64,000 nt of DNA from Candidatus Obscuribacterales bacterium. Lineage in GTDB: Bacteria; Cyanobacteriota; Vampirovibrionia; Obscuribacterales; Obscuribacteraceae. Position 1 is the stretch's first letter; each line of letters starts with the position of its first letter. The DNA is taken from the NCBI GenBank assembly GCA_021732025.1, contig JAKFVU010000002.1, forward strand, positions 99,989 through 163,988. The letters run 5' to 3'. The translations under genes were made by a program, and so were the position numbers. Positions 36,611-44,635 of the stretch are shown here, in pieces. The notes beneath the pieces are model-generated. The model was not told the DNA's origin. It did no database searches and worked only from the letters and a program-made list of their open reading frames with translations.

Positions 36611-37807
36611 TTAAGGTTCTTGATTTTCGGAAACCTTGTCGATGGCCCTATAGATTGCCTCGTCATCAGACTTGCTATCGAGTTTCGTATTCCAGGGCAA
36701 CTTGACCCAGGGGCTATTTGGATCTTTGAGTAACCGATTCACATTGCGCATATAGTGCCACTCATCACTGGCAAAGGCACTTCGACTCCAAAAAGAATAG
36801 CCGACAAGATATTCTGATTCGAGCTGTGCCCAGCTTTTTGCAAGTGTTTGGATTCGTGCAGCCATTGGCATCATTAACGTCCAAGTTTCATCTTCAGAAA
36901 GATACTTAGCCTGATAGCCAGCGCGGCAGACATTCATGTAGCGGCAAAAATCCCAAGCCTGGATACCGCGATCTCCATACTCGCTGCTGTGTTCGCGAAG
37001 TAGTTTTAAAGCGTGATCGTAGTCTTCTTGCAGACCCCACCCTGCGCGAAATTGCAACAAAAACGCCGGTGTATCTTGCAATCTCCTCATCTCTTGCCAG
37101 CGCCTATTGTCAAAGTCGTGCACCAAGCGCTTTAGCATTGCTAAAAGCTGTTTGCGCGAGTTGATTCCCCAAAATTTAGTGAGAACTTGGCGTTGTCCTT
37201 TAGCGAGATCTTCACTTGGCACCGCACCATAGAGCGAGTTATTACCATTGCCGCGATTGGTATACAACGACGATGTGCATGCGATTGCCCAGAGCTTGGC
37301 TGGATCTTTCAACGGATGCTGTGAATCATACTCAATGTTGTTTAATTCTAAGAGCAAGCCACCGTAATTAGTGCCGCCGGGAGATTTAAAAGCTTCTTGA
37401 ATATCAGAGCGAGCTTGGCTGAATTTGCTTAAGCGTAAATACGCTTCTCCGCGAGCGGCATAGGCAGCAGAAGAGGCACCGCAAGAAATCGCTTTTGAAT
37501 AGTCTGCGATAGCTTTTTCGAATTGACAATCATAAGATTCGATGTCAGCTTTGAGCACAAGTAGATTCTCGTCATTGGCCGATTTCTGCAGACCTTGCTC
37601 GACTTCCTGCAGCGCTGCGCTTAGCTGACCATCAGCGAAAGCCTTACGTGCGCGTTCATAACTTGTTGAATTCTCTTCTTGAGATGAGAAGATACCCTTC
37701 CAGTCATTTGCAATGGTGGTAGTTCCTGAACACCCCTGAAGCAGAGGCGTAGAGGCCAATGCAAGTAGGGCAAAACAAGAAAATACAAATAAATCAATCT
37801 TCTTCAT
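36611..37807 (-). CDS. TPR-containing lipoprotein
   Basis: 398 residues. Lipoprotein signal with lipobox LLQGC (cysteine at about residue 26). TPR-type helices follow (residues ~45-165), for example DGQLSAALQEVEQGL and CQFEKAIADYSKAI. The C-terminal half is Trp- and Tyr-rich and mainly helical, with no known domain. Its first codons overlap the 49-residue gene by 14 nt, so it closes the five-gene glgB operon. Confidence 0.75.
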   Translation of the reverse strand: MKKIDLFVFSCFALLALASTPLLQGCSGTTTIANDWKGIFSSQEENSTSYERARKAFADGQLSAALQEVEQGLQKSANDENLLVLKADIESYDCQFEKAIADYSKAISCGASSAAYAARGEAYLRLSKFSQARSDIQEAFKSPGGTNYGGLLLELNNIEYDSQHPLKDPAKLWAIACTSSLYTNRGNGNNSLYGAVPSEDLAKGQRQVLTKFWGINSRKQLLAMLKRLVHDFDNRRWQEMRRLQDTPAFLLQFRAGWGLQEDYDHALKLLREHSSEYGDRGIQAWDFCRYMNVCRAGYQAKYLSEDETWTLMMPMAARIQTLAKSWAQLESEYLVGYSFWSRSAFASDEWHYMRNVNRLLKDPNSPWVKLPWNTKLDSKSDDEAIYRAIDKVSENQEP

Positions 37808-37943
37808 TTTTCGCTATCTGATACCAGCAGGCGATGGCTGCGGCAAGGCCGACTACAGTAGCTGCGACAGCTATCATATTAAGCAGGCCGACATTACGCC
37901 AGCTGACGAAATAAGAAATCCATGGCAGATGCATCATGTCCAT
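37794..37943 (-). CDS. 49-residue single-pass membrane protein
   Basis: Short ORF of 49 codons, ATG at 37943, six nt after the protease stop. It ends inside the start of the lipoprotein gene (14-nt overlap). One hydrophobic helix (LNMIAVAATVVGLAAAIACW, residues 21-40) is flanked by an N-terminal aromatic segment and a charged, acidic tail. Tight spacing on both sides is strong support for translation. Function unknown; perhaps a partner or anchor for the adjacent exported proteins. Confidence 0.6.
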   Translation of the reverse strand: MDMMHLPWISYFVSWRNVGLLNMIAVAATVVGLAAAIACWYQIAKNEED

Positions 37944-37949
37944 CGAAGC

Positions 37950-39050
37950 TTACTTTGCCCCTAACGTCTTAAGTCGGGCTTCTACTTTCAGAGCTTCAGC
38001 TTCTTTACCAGCCATATGCAAAATGGCGCCTTGGCCACGCAAAACCAGCATTAGATTGGCCTTAGTACTAAACTTCTCAATTAAGGTTGCTGCCTTCTTC
38101 GAATAAGTCTCAGCTAAGGGAAGATTGCGCGACATCATCGCCACACCCGACAAATTAGAATAAAGCATACCTAAATTGGCACCTACCAATTGGTTGTCTG
38201 GTGCAAGCTTATACGCCTCTTCTAGCTTGCTAACAGCCAGATCAAACTTGCCAGTGTTCATGGCTTCGGCGGCCTCGTTGTTCAGCCTCAAACCACGCAT
38301 AGCAGGGGTTTCTGTACCTGACTTACTCGTCGTTGGCAAAGCATTAGAGCCAGAAGCTGACGGAGTAGAAATTTTCTCTGCATCTGCGGCTTGGCCGCCC
38401 AGTAAATCCGAAGCGGTGCCGACACCAGATGCACCGGCTGTTGATGCGGTCGAAGCCTTATCCGCAGGGCTGTACGCAGAAGCCAAAGCAGCGGTATCGC
38501 CTTCTGTTAGTGCGCATGCTTTGTCTTCAGGATAAATAGTACCGAACATAATGTCGCTTGCACTGCTACTGTGTTTAGCAATACCAAGAGCATGGCCAAC
38601 TTCGTGCAGGGCAACTCGACGAGCATAGTTATCGGTGAGTGTCGCCATTGCTTTTGGTGGCACAGTGAGCAGTAGAATCTTTGCTGAAGTGATACCCTCC
38701 GCATCTGGTACCACAATGGTCTCGCCATCTTCAACAGTCGACGTCAGCTTGGCTCTGTCGTTGGTCCACTGGCAGGTGATACCTTGGCCGCCATCTAATT
38801 TGTCCACAAAGACAAACTGTATTTTGCCAGCACTAGCTATCATCCAATCATCGAAGGCCTGTTTTAAAATCGATTCTAACTGCGGTCTATAGCCAGGAAC
38901 ACTCTTGCCTGAAACTATACACACCGGAATCGGTAAGCGACTCTTCGGCCAGTTAAAATGATCGGCCGCAACGGCCGAGTAACCAGACAAGAACGAAAGA
39001 CCAATGGCGAGCGAACTAGGTAGTAGCAAGCTTGTCAGCAATCTTTTCAT
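37950..39050 (-). CDS. Exported matrixin-like (metzincin) protease with TPR tail
   Basis: 366 residues. Signal peptide to about residue 29 (ends AVAA). The protease domain has HEVGHALGIAKH, the complete HExxHxxGxxH zinc motif, followed by the Met-turn in ASDIMFG. A Ser/Ala/Thr-rich linker (residues ~195-240) connects it to a C-terminal TPR-like part (GKFDLAVSKLEEAYKL). Comparable to peptidase family M10A. The third gene of the minus-strand operon beginning with glgB, 13 nt from the thioesterase gene. Target unknown. Confidence 0.82.
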   Translation of the reverse strand: MKRLLTSLLLPSSLAIGLSFLSGYSAVAADHFNWPKSRLPIPVCIVSGKSVPGYRPQLESILKQAFDDWMIASAGKIQFVFVDKLDGGQGITCQWTNDRAKLTSTVEDGETIVVPDAEGITSAKILLLTVPPKAMATLTDNYARRVALHEVGHALGIAKHSSSASDIMFGTIYPEDKACALTEGDTAALASAYSPADKASTASTAGASGVGTASDLLGGQAADAEKISTPSASGSNALPTTSKSGTETPAMRGLRLNNEAAEAMNTGKFDLAVSKLEEAYKLAPDNQLVGANLGMLYSNLSGVAMMSRNLPLAETYSKKAATLIEKFSTKANLMLVLRGQGAILHMAGKEAEALKVEARLKTLGAK

Positions 39051-39063
39051 CGCCCACCCCTTA

Positions 39064-39522
39064 TTAGTTTACGTTCGATAGTGTCAGTGGTGCAGTTAAC
39101 TCGACTTGTCTGGCCAGGTCGAACGGAAATGGAATAGGTTTGCGTGACTTTTCATCAATCAGCACAATGGTCGACAGTGATACCGAACAGCAAACACCAT
39201 CTTTATACACAACTTGAGCAAGTTTGAGGGAGCTGCGACCAATATTTACCAGAGCGGTGCCAACTTCAACATCACCGGGATAGTGCATCTCCGCCTTGAA
39301 ATCAACATCGATATTGGCCAGTACCATTGTCTTTCCTGGCCCAGCTAGTGAACCTTCGCGATTAAAAAGAAGGGCAGCTCGTCCCGATTCAAACAAAGTA
39401 ATGAACACTGCATTGTTGACATGGCCAAGCTTATCGGTATCGCCATAGCGCAGGTTTACTTTAGTCCAGTGCTTGTAACACTTGCGATCAAGCAGTGCCT
39501 CTTTGGTCAGTGCAGGTTTCAT
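39064..39522 (-). CDS. Acyl-CoA thioesterase, 4HBT family
   Basis: 152 residues, hot-dog fold. The signature RYGDTDKLGHVNNAVFITLFE includes the catalytic aspartate of the YbgC/FadM group. Hydrolyses acyl-CoA or acyl-ACP thioesters; the exact chain is unknown. It follows glgB by 16 nt and precedes the matrixin-like gene by 13 nt. Confidence 0.85.
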   Translation of the reverse strand: MKPALTKEALLDRKCYKHWTKVNLRYGDTDKLGHVNNAVFITLFESGRAALLFNREGSLAGPGKTMVLANIDVDFKAEMHYPGDVEVGTALVNIGRSSLKLAQVVYKDGVCCSVSLSTIVLIDEKSRKPIPFPFDLARQVELTAPLTLSNVN

Positions 39523-39538
39523 TATTCATTACTCGTGT

Positions 39539-41458
39539 CTATTCAGGCTTTGTCATTTTTAGCATGACTATCGAAAGTGGTGGCACTACAACAGAGACCG
39601 AATTCGGACGGCCGTGATGCCAGTGGGAATCACTGTGCACGCCACCATTGTTACCAATGCCACTACCGCCGTATACTTCAGCGTCTGAGTTGAGCATCTC
39701 TTTCCAATAGCCAGCTTGCGGCACGCCGACGCGATAGTTCCATCTTGGCACTGGTGTGAAATTGCAGAGCACAAGAATGAAATCGTCTAGATATTTGCCT
39801 TTACGCAAGAAACACAGAATAGATTGTTCATTATCCTGGCAGTCAATCCACTCGAACCCACCTGGATTACAATCGTATTCATACAAAGCAGGTTCGGTCT
39901 TGTAGAGATAATTAAGATCGCTTACCCATTGCTTTACACCGGCATGGGTGGAGTGTTCAAGCAAATGCCAATCAAGGCTGCGCTCTTCGTTCCATTCAAT
40001 CCATTGACCAATCTCGCCACCCATAAAGAGAAGTTTCTTGCCAGGTGATGAATATTGATAGCCAAAAAGCAAACGCAAGTTAGCAAATTTTTGCCAGGCG
40101 TCACCAGGCATTTTAGAAAGAAGCGAATATTTGCCGTGCACAACTTCGTCGTGAGACAAAGGCATGATGAAGTTTTCAGAGAAACTATACATGCTTCTGA
40201 AAGTGAGTTTATCGTGATGGAATTTGCGGTGAATCGAATCTAGACTCATGAACTGCAAAGTGTCATTCATCCAGCCCATGTCCCACTTAAGACCAAAGCC
40301 CAACCCGCCAACATATGTGGGGCGAGTGACTTGCGGCCATGCAGTCGATTCTTCTGCCACCATCATTACCGATGGATATTCTGAATAAACTTTCTCATTG
40401 AGCTGGCGCAAGAAATTGATAGCGTCGATATTCTCTCTGCCACCATACTGGTTAGCGACCCACTGGCCGTTCTCTCTTGCATAATCGAGATAGAGCATCG
40501 AAGCCACGGCATCTACACGCAATCCATCGATGTGATATTTATCGAACCAGAACATGGCATTGCTCAGTAGGAAGTTAGCAACTTCATAGCGGCCATAATT
40601 AAATACATAGGTGCCCCACTCGCGGTGCTCACCTAGGCGAGGGTCAGCATGTTCGTATAAGTGCGTACCATCGAATAAACCAAGAGCATGGCCATCGCGG
40701 GGGAAGTGGGCAGGAACCCAATCTACCAACACACCAATACCAGCTTGGTGCAACTTGTCTACCAAGTACATGAAGTCTTCTGGCGGACCAAACCTACTAG
40801 TGACAGCGAAGTATCCGGTAGTTTGATAGCCCCATGAGGCATCAAGTGGGTGCTCTGAAACTGGCATCAACTCTACGTGTGTGAAATTCATCTCAAGCAC
40901 ATACGGAATCAATTTGTCGGCCATCTCGCGGTAAGTCAACCAGCGATTTTCTTCTTCGGGCACACGCATCCAAGAACCCAGGTGCAATTCGTAAATTGAA
41001 ACCGGTTTGTCGAGCGAATTCTTTTTATCTCGCGACTCTAGCCACTTGGCGTCGTTCCACTTGTAAGTGTCTAAATCCCAAACTATCGAAGCTGTGCGCG
41101 GGCGCATTTCACTGGCAAAGCCGACAGGGTCGGTCTTCTGCACTTGGCCGTTAGCACCGTCAATAAAATACTTGTAAAGAGTACCGTGTCCAAGAGCCGG
41201 AATAAAGGCTGTCCAAATGCCTGATGAGTGGTTTAAAACCATCACGTTCTTATCGGCATTCCATTCATTGAAATCACCAACAACTGCCACCTTAGAAGCG
41301 TTTGGAGCCCAAACAGCAAAGTGGGTACCTTTAACACCATCAATCTCAAGTTGATGGGCGCCTAGCTTTTCATAAATGCGATAATGTGTGCCTTCTGAAA
41401 ATAAGTGCACATCAACATCTGAAATGAATGCTGCATTACCCGATTCTTTGGTGGTCAT
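39539..41458 (-). CDS. glgB: 1,4-alpha-glucan branching enzyme
   Basis: Adds alpha-1,6 branches to glycogen. 639 residues: an N-terminal CBM48-like domain (THFAVWAPNASKVAVVGDFNEW), then the GH13 barrel. It has the nucleophile Asp in GLRVDAVASM, the acid Glu in MVAEESTAWP and the HD pair in LPLSHDEVVHGK; a beta-sandwich domain follows. ATG 41458 is chosen because aagga lies 7 nt before it (a TTG at 41464 is in frame). A dyad lies just upstream, shared with gntK. First gene of an operon with four non-glycogen genes. Confidence 0.95.
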   Translation of the reverse strand: MTTKESGNAAFISDVDVHLFSEGTHYRIYEKLGAHQLEIDGVKGTHFAVWAPNASKVAVVGDFNEWNADKNVMVLNHSSGIWTAFIPALGHGTLYKYFIDGANGQVQKTDPVGFASEMRPRTASIVWDLDTYKWNDAKWLESRDKKNSLDKPVSIYELHLGSWMRVPEEENRWLTYREMADKLIPYVLEMNFTHVELMPVSEHPLDASWGYQTTGYFAVTSRFGPPEDFMYLVDKLHQAGIGVLVDWVPAHFPRDGHALGLFDGTHLYEHADPRLGEHREWGTYVFNYGRYEVANFLLSNAMFWFDKYHIDGLRVDAVASMLYLDYARENGQWVANQYGGRENIDAINFLRQLNEKVYSEYPSVMMVAEESTAWPQVTRPTYVGGLGFGLKWDMGWMNDTLQFMSLDSIHRKFHHDKLTFRSMYSFSENFIMPLSHDEVVHGKYSLLSKMPGDAWQKFANLRLLFGYQYSSPGKKLLFMGGEIGQWIEWNEERSLDWHLLEHSTHAGVKQWVSDLNYLYKTEPALYEYDCNPGGFEWIDCQDNEQSILCFLRKGKYLDDFILVLCNFTPVPRWNYRVGVPQAGYWKEMLNSDAEVYGGSGIGNNGGVHSDSHWHHGRPNSVSVVVPPLSIVMLKMTKPE

Positions 41459-41485
41459 GGTCAATTCCTTATCTCAGCACCATGC

Positions 41486-41504
41486 TGTCAGCGAAATGCT
41501 GACA
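41486..41504. promoter_or_regulatory. Dyad between glgB and gntK, possible operator
   Basis: Perfect inverted repeat tgtcagc-gaaat-gctgaca. It lies 28 nt upstream of the glgB ATG and 61 nt upstream of the gntK ATG, between two divergent sugar-metabolism genes. Placement suits a site controlling both. Confidence 0.5.
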
Positions 41505-41564
41505 ACTGCCCACAGCGGCATAGATGATTATGTCACCTTCTAAATATATGAGATTGGAATTGCC

Positions 41565-42068
41565 ATGTGTTTAGTAATCATTGTCATGGGCGTATCAGGC
41601 TCCGGCAAGTCTACAGTGGCACAGGCTCTAGCTCTTGCCCTAAATTTGCGTTATTTCGACGCTGATAATTTTCATAGCGATGTTAACAAAGCGAAAATGG
41701 CCAGTGGTCACGCACTGACAGACGCTGACCGCCAACCTTGGTTGGACAGCCTCGCTAACGGCATAGAGCAGTGGCAGAGCGAGGACCAAGGTGCCGTACT
41801 AGCCTGCTCTGCGTTGAAAGAATCTTATAGAACGAAGCTAATTAATCACTCGCAACGGGTGAAGCTCGTTTATCTCAAGGCCAGCTATGAGGAAATTCAC
41901 AAGCGCTTGGAGCAGCGGAAAAACCACTTTATGAAAGCCGATATGCTCAAGAGTCAATTTGCTACTTTGGAAGAACCAGCTGAGGCAATCGTGGTCCAGG
42001 CGTGCCTGGATTTAGAAACCATAGTAGAAAAAGTGAAAGCGGCTCTAGAAACTAACGAGCACACATAA
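41565..42068 (+). CDS. gntK: Gluconokinase
   Basis: Phosphorylates gluconate to 6-phosphogluconate. 167 residues with the P-loop GVSGSGKST, substrate-binding DADNFHSDVNKAKMASGHALTDADRQPWL, and ACSALKESYR, all standard for the GntK family. Divergent from glgB across a short regulatory region. The 3' end overlaps the convergent DUF1877 gene by 17 nt. No gluconate transporter is in view. Confidence 0.92.
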   Translation: MCLVIIVMGVSGSGKSTVAQALALALNLRYFDADNFHSDVNKAKMASGHALTDADRQPWLDSLANGIEQWQSEDQGAVLACSALKESYRTKLINHSQRVKLVYLKASYEEIHKRLEQRKNHFMKADMLKSQFATLEEPAEAIVVQACLDLETIVEKVKAALETNEHT

Positions 42069-42654
42069 TCATTCCTTCGTTTAGATCTCTCGCGCACTTC
42101 AGAAAGCGCTTTAATTCGCTCAACTTTGCGCAAAGGTGAGTTAGGCCGTCCGGGTTATCGTCTGCCCACAACGCAGCAGGATAAATATTAGCTGCGATCA
42201 TGGCTTTACCGTTGTAGCGCCGTGTCAACTCAGCATTGTCGATTGTTTGTATCTCATGGGCAAAGGCAACAAGCTGGCTGCTAGTTATAGCTCTAACGTC
42301 AAACTCTCGTTCAAATTTTCCAATAACTCTCCCACCATGCATAAGGAAGCACTGAGGCTCGCGCCCTTGATACGGAGAACCTGAAAATAAATAATGCAGA
42401 CCATGATAGCCTTTACCAAGGTCTAGAGATGGACCAAGATTCTGACTTTCCTTGAAAGAGGAAAACATGTTAAAAAGGCCCTTCATTTGAGGATTGAGTG
42501 CACTGCCATTTGCAAGAATCGCTCTTAAGGCATCACCGTTGGCACTTTCTTCACGTCCGCCGGCGCGAATGAATTTGTTGAGAGCATTCGCATCATTGGC
42601 CAGCTCATCAATCTTCTTGTCGCTTGCCGCCTGCAGACCCATACTAATGCCCAT
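42052..42654 (-). CDS. DUF1877 family protein
   Basis: 200 residues. Fits the YfbM/DUF1877 family: an N-terminal MGISMGLQAASDKKIDEL helix and the central LDLGKGYHGLHYLFSG segment. Biochemical role unknown in the family. ATG 42654 is preferred (ggagag 7 nt upstream) over the upstream end of the frame at 42687. Confidence 0.75.
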   Translation of the reverse strand: MGISMGLQAASDKKIDELANDANALNKFIRAGGREESANGDALRAILANGSALNPQMKGLFNMFSSFKESQNLGPSLDLGKGYHGLHYLFSGSPYQGREPQCFLMHGGRVIGKFEREFDVRAITSSQLVAFAHEIQTIDNAELTRRYNGKAMIAANIYPAALWADDNPDGLTHLCAKLSELKRFLKCARDLNEGMIMCAR

Positions 42655-42755
42655 GAACAACTCTCCGGATATGAAACACCAACTCAAGTATTTCTCAAGT
42701 CAACTAACACCGGAAGCTTACAACGATGAATTGCCCTAGTCAAAGTTCAAATCGT

Positions 42756-42962
42756 CTAACTCTCTTGCTCAAACTCATACCGCTGGTCAGGTGTCATTCT
42801 CCGGTAATCCCATTGCTCCTGACTGCTCAGCCGATTGTACAAGTTACGCTCGTCATTACTCATGCGCTCAAAACTAGCTTGATCTTGCTGACTCATCCGC
42901 TCGTAGCTGTAGCGCTGATCTTTCGTCATACGCTCAAGCTCATATCGTTCCTTAGAATTCAT
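42756..42962 (-). CDS. Hendecad-repeat small protein
   Basis: 68 residues, almost entirely five tandem 11-residue units. Consensus: aromatic, x, [YFL], E/N/R, R, [ML], [ST], x, [DQ], [EDQ], [RQ]. The first unit is YELERMTKDQR and the rest follow without insertion, from residue 7 to the end. This period fits an 11-residue (hendecad) helical coiled coil with a stripe of Tyr/Phe/Met/Leu. Gagg lies upstream of ATG 42962; a GTG at 43001 is possible. Divergent from the sigma-4 gene. Function unknown. Confidence 0.6.
   Translation of the reverse strand: MNSKERYELERMTKDQRYSYERMSQQDQASFERMSNDERNLYNRLSSQEQWDYRRMTPDQRYEFEQES
42759..42944 (-). repeat. 33-nt/11-residue tandem repeat array
   Basis: Coding repeat inside the small protein at 42756-42962: five complete 33-nt units and a partial sixth. 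Protein-level similarity is high and the nucleotide copies have diverged, so the array is maintained by selection rather than newly expanded. Confidence 0.7.
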
Positions 42963-43072
42963 AATAACAAGAGCCTCACTTGAGGAAATTGCACTGGACA
43001 CGGCAACATTCTAGTAACCCAACACTAAGATGAGGTTAAGTTTGGGCATAATAACTTTACGGAGGGCGTTGT

Positions 43073-43492
43073 ATGACTGACGAAAATAATGACAGTAACG
43101 GCAGCGATGACAACAGCCCAGAACTGTCAATCACCCATAAGGTTTTGAGGGACGACTTGAAAGAAATAATGGCTGATCTCACTCGGCAAGAGCGAGACGT
43201 GCTGTGCCTTAGGTTTGGCCTCAAAGACGGTAAGCAGCGAACGCTGAAAGAAGTACAACTAATTCTTGGAGTAAGCCAAGACAAGGTACTTCAAATCGAG
43301 ATGCTGGCATTTAGAAAATTGCGCATGCCTCACAAGGGTCGCAGCTCATCGCGAGCGAGTAAGGCTAAGCTGTCTAACGCCACAAAGAAAAACTGGCGCG
43401 AACTAGTCTATCCAGATTTGCCGCAGCCACCGATTGCTGCAACCGTCCAAAGCCTGACTAATGAACCGGCCTCAAGTGAAGAATTGCACTAA
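43073..43492 (+). CDS. Isolated sigma-70 region 4-like DNA-binding protein
   Basis: 139 residues. Residues ~33-85 read as sigma region 4: LTRQERDVLCLRFGLKDGKQRTLKEVQLILGVSQDKVLQIEMLAFRKLR, including the recognition helix-turn-helix. There is no region 2 or 3, so it cannot be a full sigma factor. An acidic Asn/Asp-rich N-terminus and a basic then Pro-rich C-terminus flank the domain. A strong ggagg site precedes ATG. It could be a -35-binding regulator or an anti-sigma-like competitor. Confidence 0.75.
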   Translation: MTDENNDSNGSDDNSPELSITHKVLRDDLKEIMADLTRQERDVLCLRFGLKDGKQRTLKEVQLILGVSQDKVLQIEMLAFRKLRMPHKGRSSSRASKAKLSNATKKNWRELVYPDLPQPPIAATVQSLTNEPASSEELH

Positions 43493-43611
43493 AAGTCCGA
43501 CCATCAATTGAGCAAATGTTTGTTTTGTAAGCATCGCCCACCTAGAGTGTCGTTAAGTAGTATGGAACACTCCAGCCTTCTACTAGCTCCTAACATTAGG
43601 AAAACACGCGA

Positions 43612-43794
43612 ATGTATAACAATCCAGAAGAACCGAAATCGAATCATCTATGGCTGCTTCTAACAGCAACAGCAATCATCTCGTTAGTTGTATTTCAGCA
43701 AAGCTATGCTAAGTCGCACACCTACGGAATCGAGCAGCCTGTAGGCTGGTTTGGCATTGCCGAGTATTGGTTTCGCCACCCATTTGGTCGGTAG
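43612..43794 (+). CDS. Small membrane or exported protein (60 aa)
   Basis: 60 residues: a polar N-terminus, one hydrophobic helix at about residues 13-32, and an aromatic-rich C-terminus (GWFGIAEYWFRHPFG). aggaaa sits 8 nt before the ATG, which supports expression. Unknown function. It ends 8 nt before the convergent DapB-like stop. Confidence 0.5.
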   Translation: MYNNPEEPKSNHLWLLLTATAIISLVVFQQSYAKSHTYGIEQPVGWFGIAEYWFRHPFGR

Positions 43795-43802
43795 GTTTAT
43801 TC

Positions 43803-44615
43803 CTACCGCTTTCCAAACATCAATTGATCTAAGCCGCGAACCAGACCCTTAACTTCACCAACTTTTCGCAGCGCCAATAATGTGCCATCAACGTAAGGCA
43901 AAGCGCTGGTGCCCGCATCATGCCGCACAGTAAGCCGCTCTTCAGGTAACCCGAAGATAGTCTCAAAAGACAAGACAAAGCCGGGCAACCTGAGACTATG
44001 AACAGGCGTGCCCTTAATCTGGGCACCACGGGCGGCACTGTCACCAACAACGTCTTTGATTTCACGACCAAGCTTATTCTGCCTAACCGTTTCTAAACAC
44101 TCAGCCAACTCTCTCGCTGTGCCACTTGGTGCGTCCATCTTAGTAGCACCGGCGTAATCAATAATTTCCCAACTGGGTAAATACTCGGCCGCTAGTAGAG
44201 AAAAATGTTTCGCCAAGGCAGCCGTGATACTAAAATTGCCGCACGCGATAACTCCAACATTTTTGCTGATGGCGAGTTTTTCTATAGCAGCAAAGTCATC
44301 AGCGGTTAATCCTGAACTGCCAACAATCACCGAGATTCCTTTATTGATAGCAAGTAGAGTGTGGTCTTTCACCGCAGCGGCACTAGTGAAATCAACTAAT
44401 ACATCAACTGGTTGACTAAGCGCCTCTTCTAGTGTGGCAGCAACAATGACGGCACTATCAGTATCCACTTCAAGTCCAAGGCTCTTCAGACTAGCGCCAG
44501 CAGCGCTGCGACTGACAGCCGAAACAAGGGTCATGTCTTTTGCAGCACAAATTCCTTGAGCAACTGCTTTACCGGTCCAGCCGGTGACTCCGGCGACGCA
44601 AACTCTTAGTGACAC
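43803..44615 (-). CDS. DapB-family reductase lacking the catalytic histidines
   Basis: 270 residues with the overall DapB layout: Rossmann start VCVAGVTGWTG, VGSSGLTADD, KMDAPSGTA and the C-terminal RHDAGTSALPYVDGTLLALRKV. In classical 4-hydroxytetrahydrodipicolinate reductase the segment before DAPSGTA carries an HH pair with the catalytic His. Here it reads EIIDYAGATK, and the later HHE motif reads SFE. It is 20 nt downstream of a transporter gene. It may be a paralogue acting on another substrate rather than true DapB. Confidence 0.75.
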   Translation of the reverse strand: MSLRVCVAGVTGWTGKAVAQGICAAKDMTLVSAVSRSAAGASLKSLGLEVDTDSAVIVAATLEEALSQPVDVLVDFTSAAAVKDHTLLAINKGISVIVGSSGLTADDFAAIEKLAISKNVGVIACGNFSITAALAKHFSLLAAEYLPSWEIIDYAGATKMDAPSGTARELAECLETVRQNKLGREIKDVVGDSAARGAQIKGTPVHSLRLPGFVLSFETIFGLPEERLTVRHDAGTSALPYVDGTLLALRKVGEVKGLVRGLDQLMFGKR

Positions 44616-44635
44616 TTAGCAGCTCCTATTAATGA

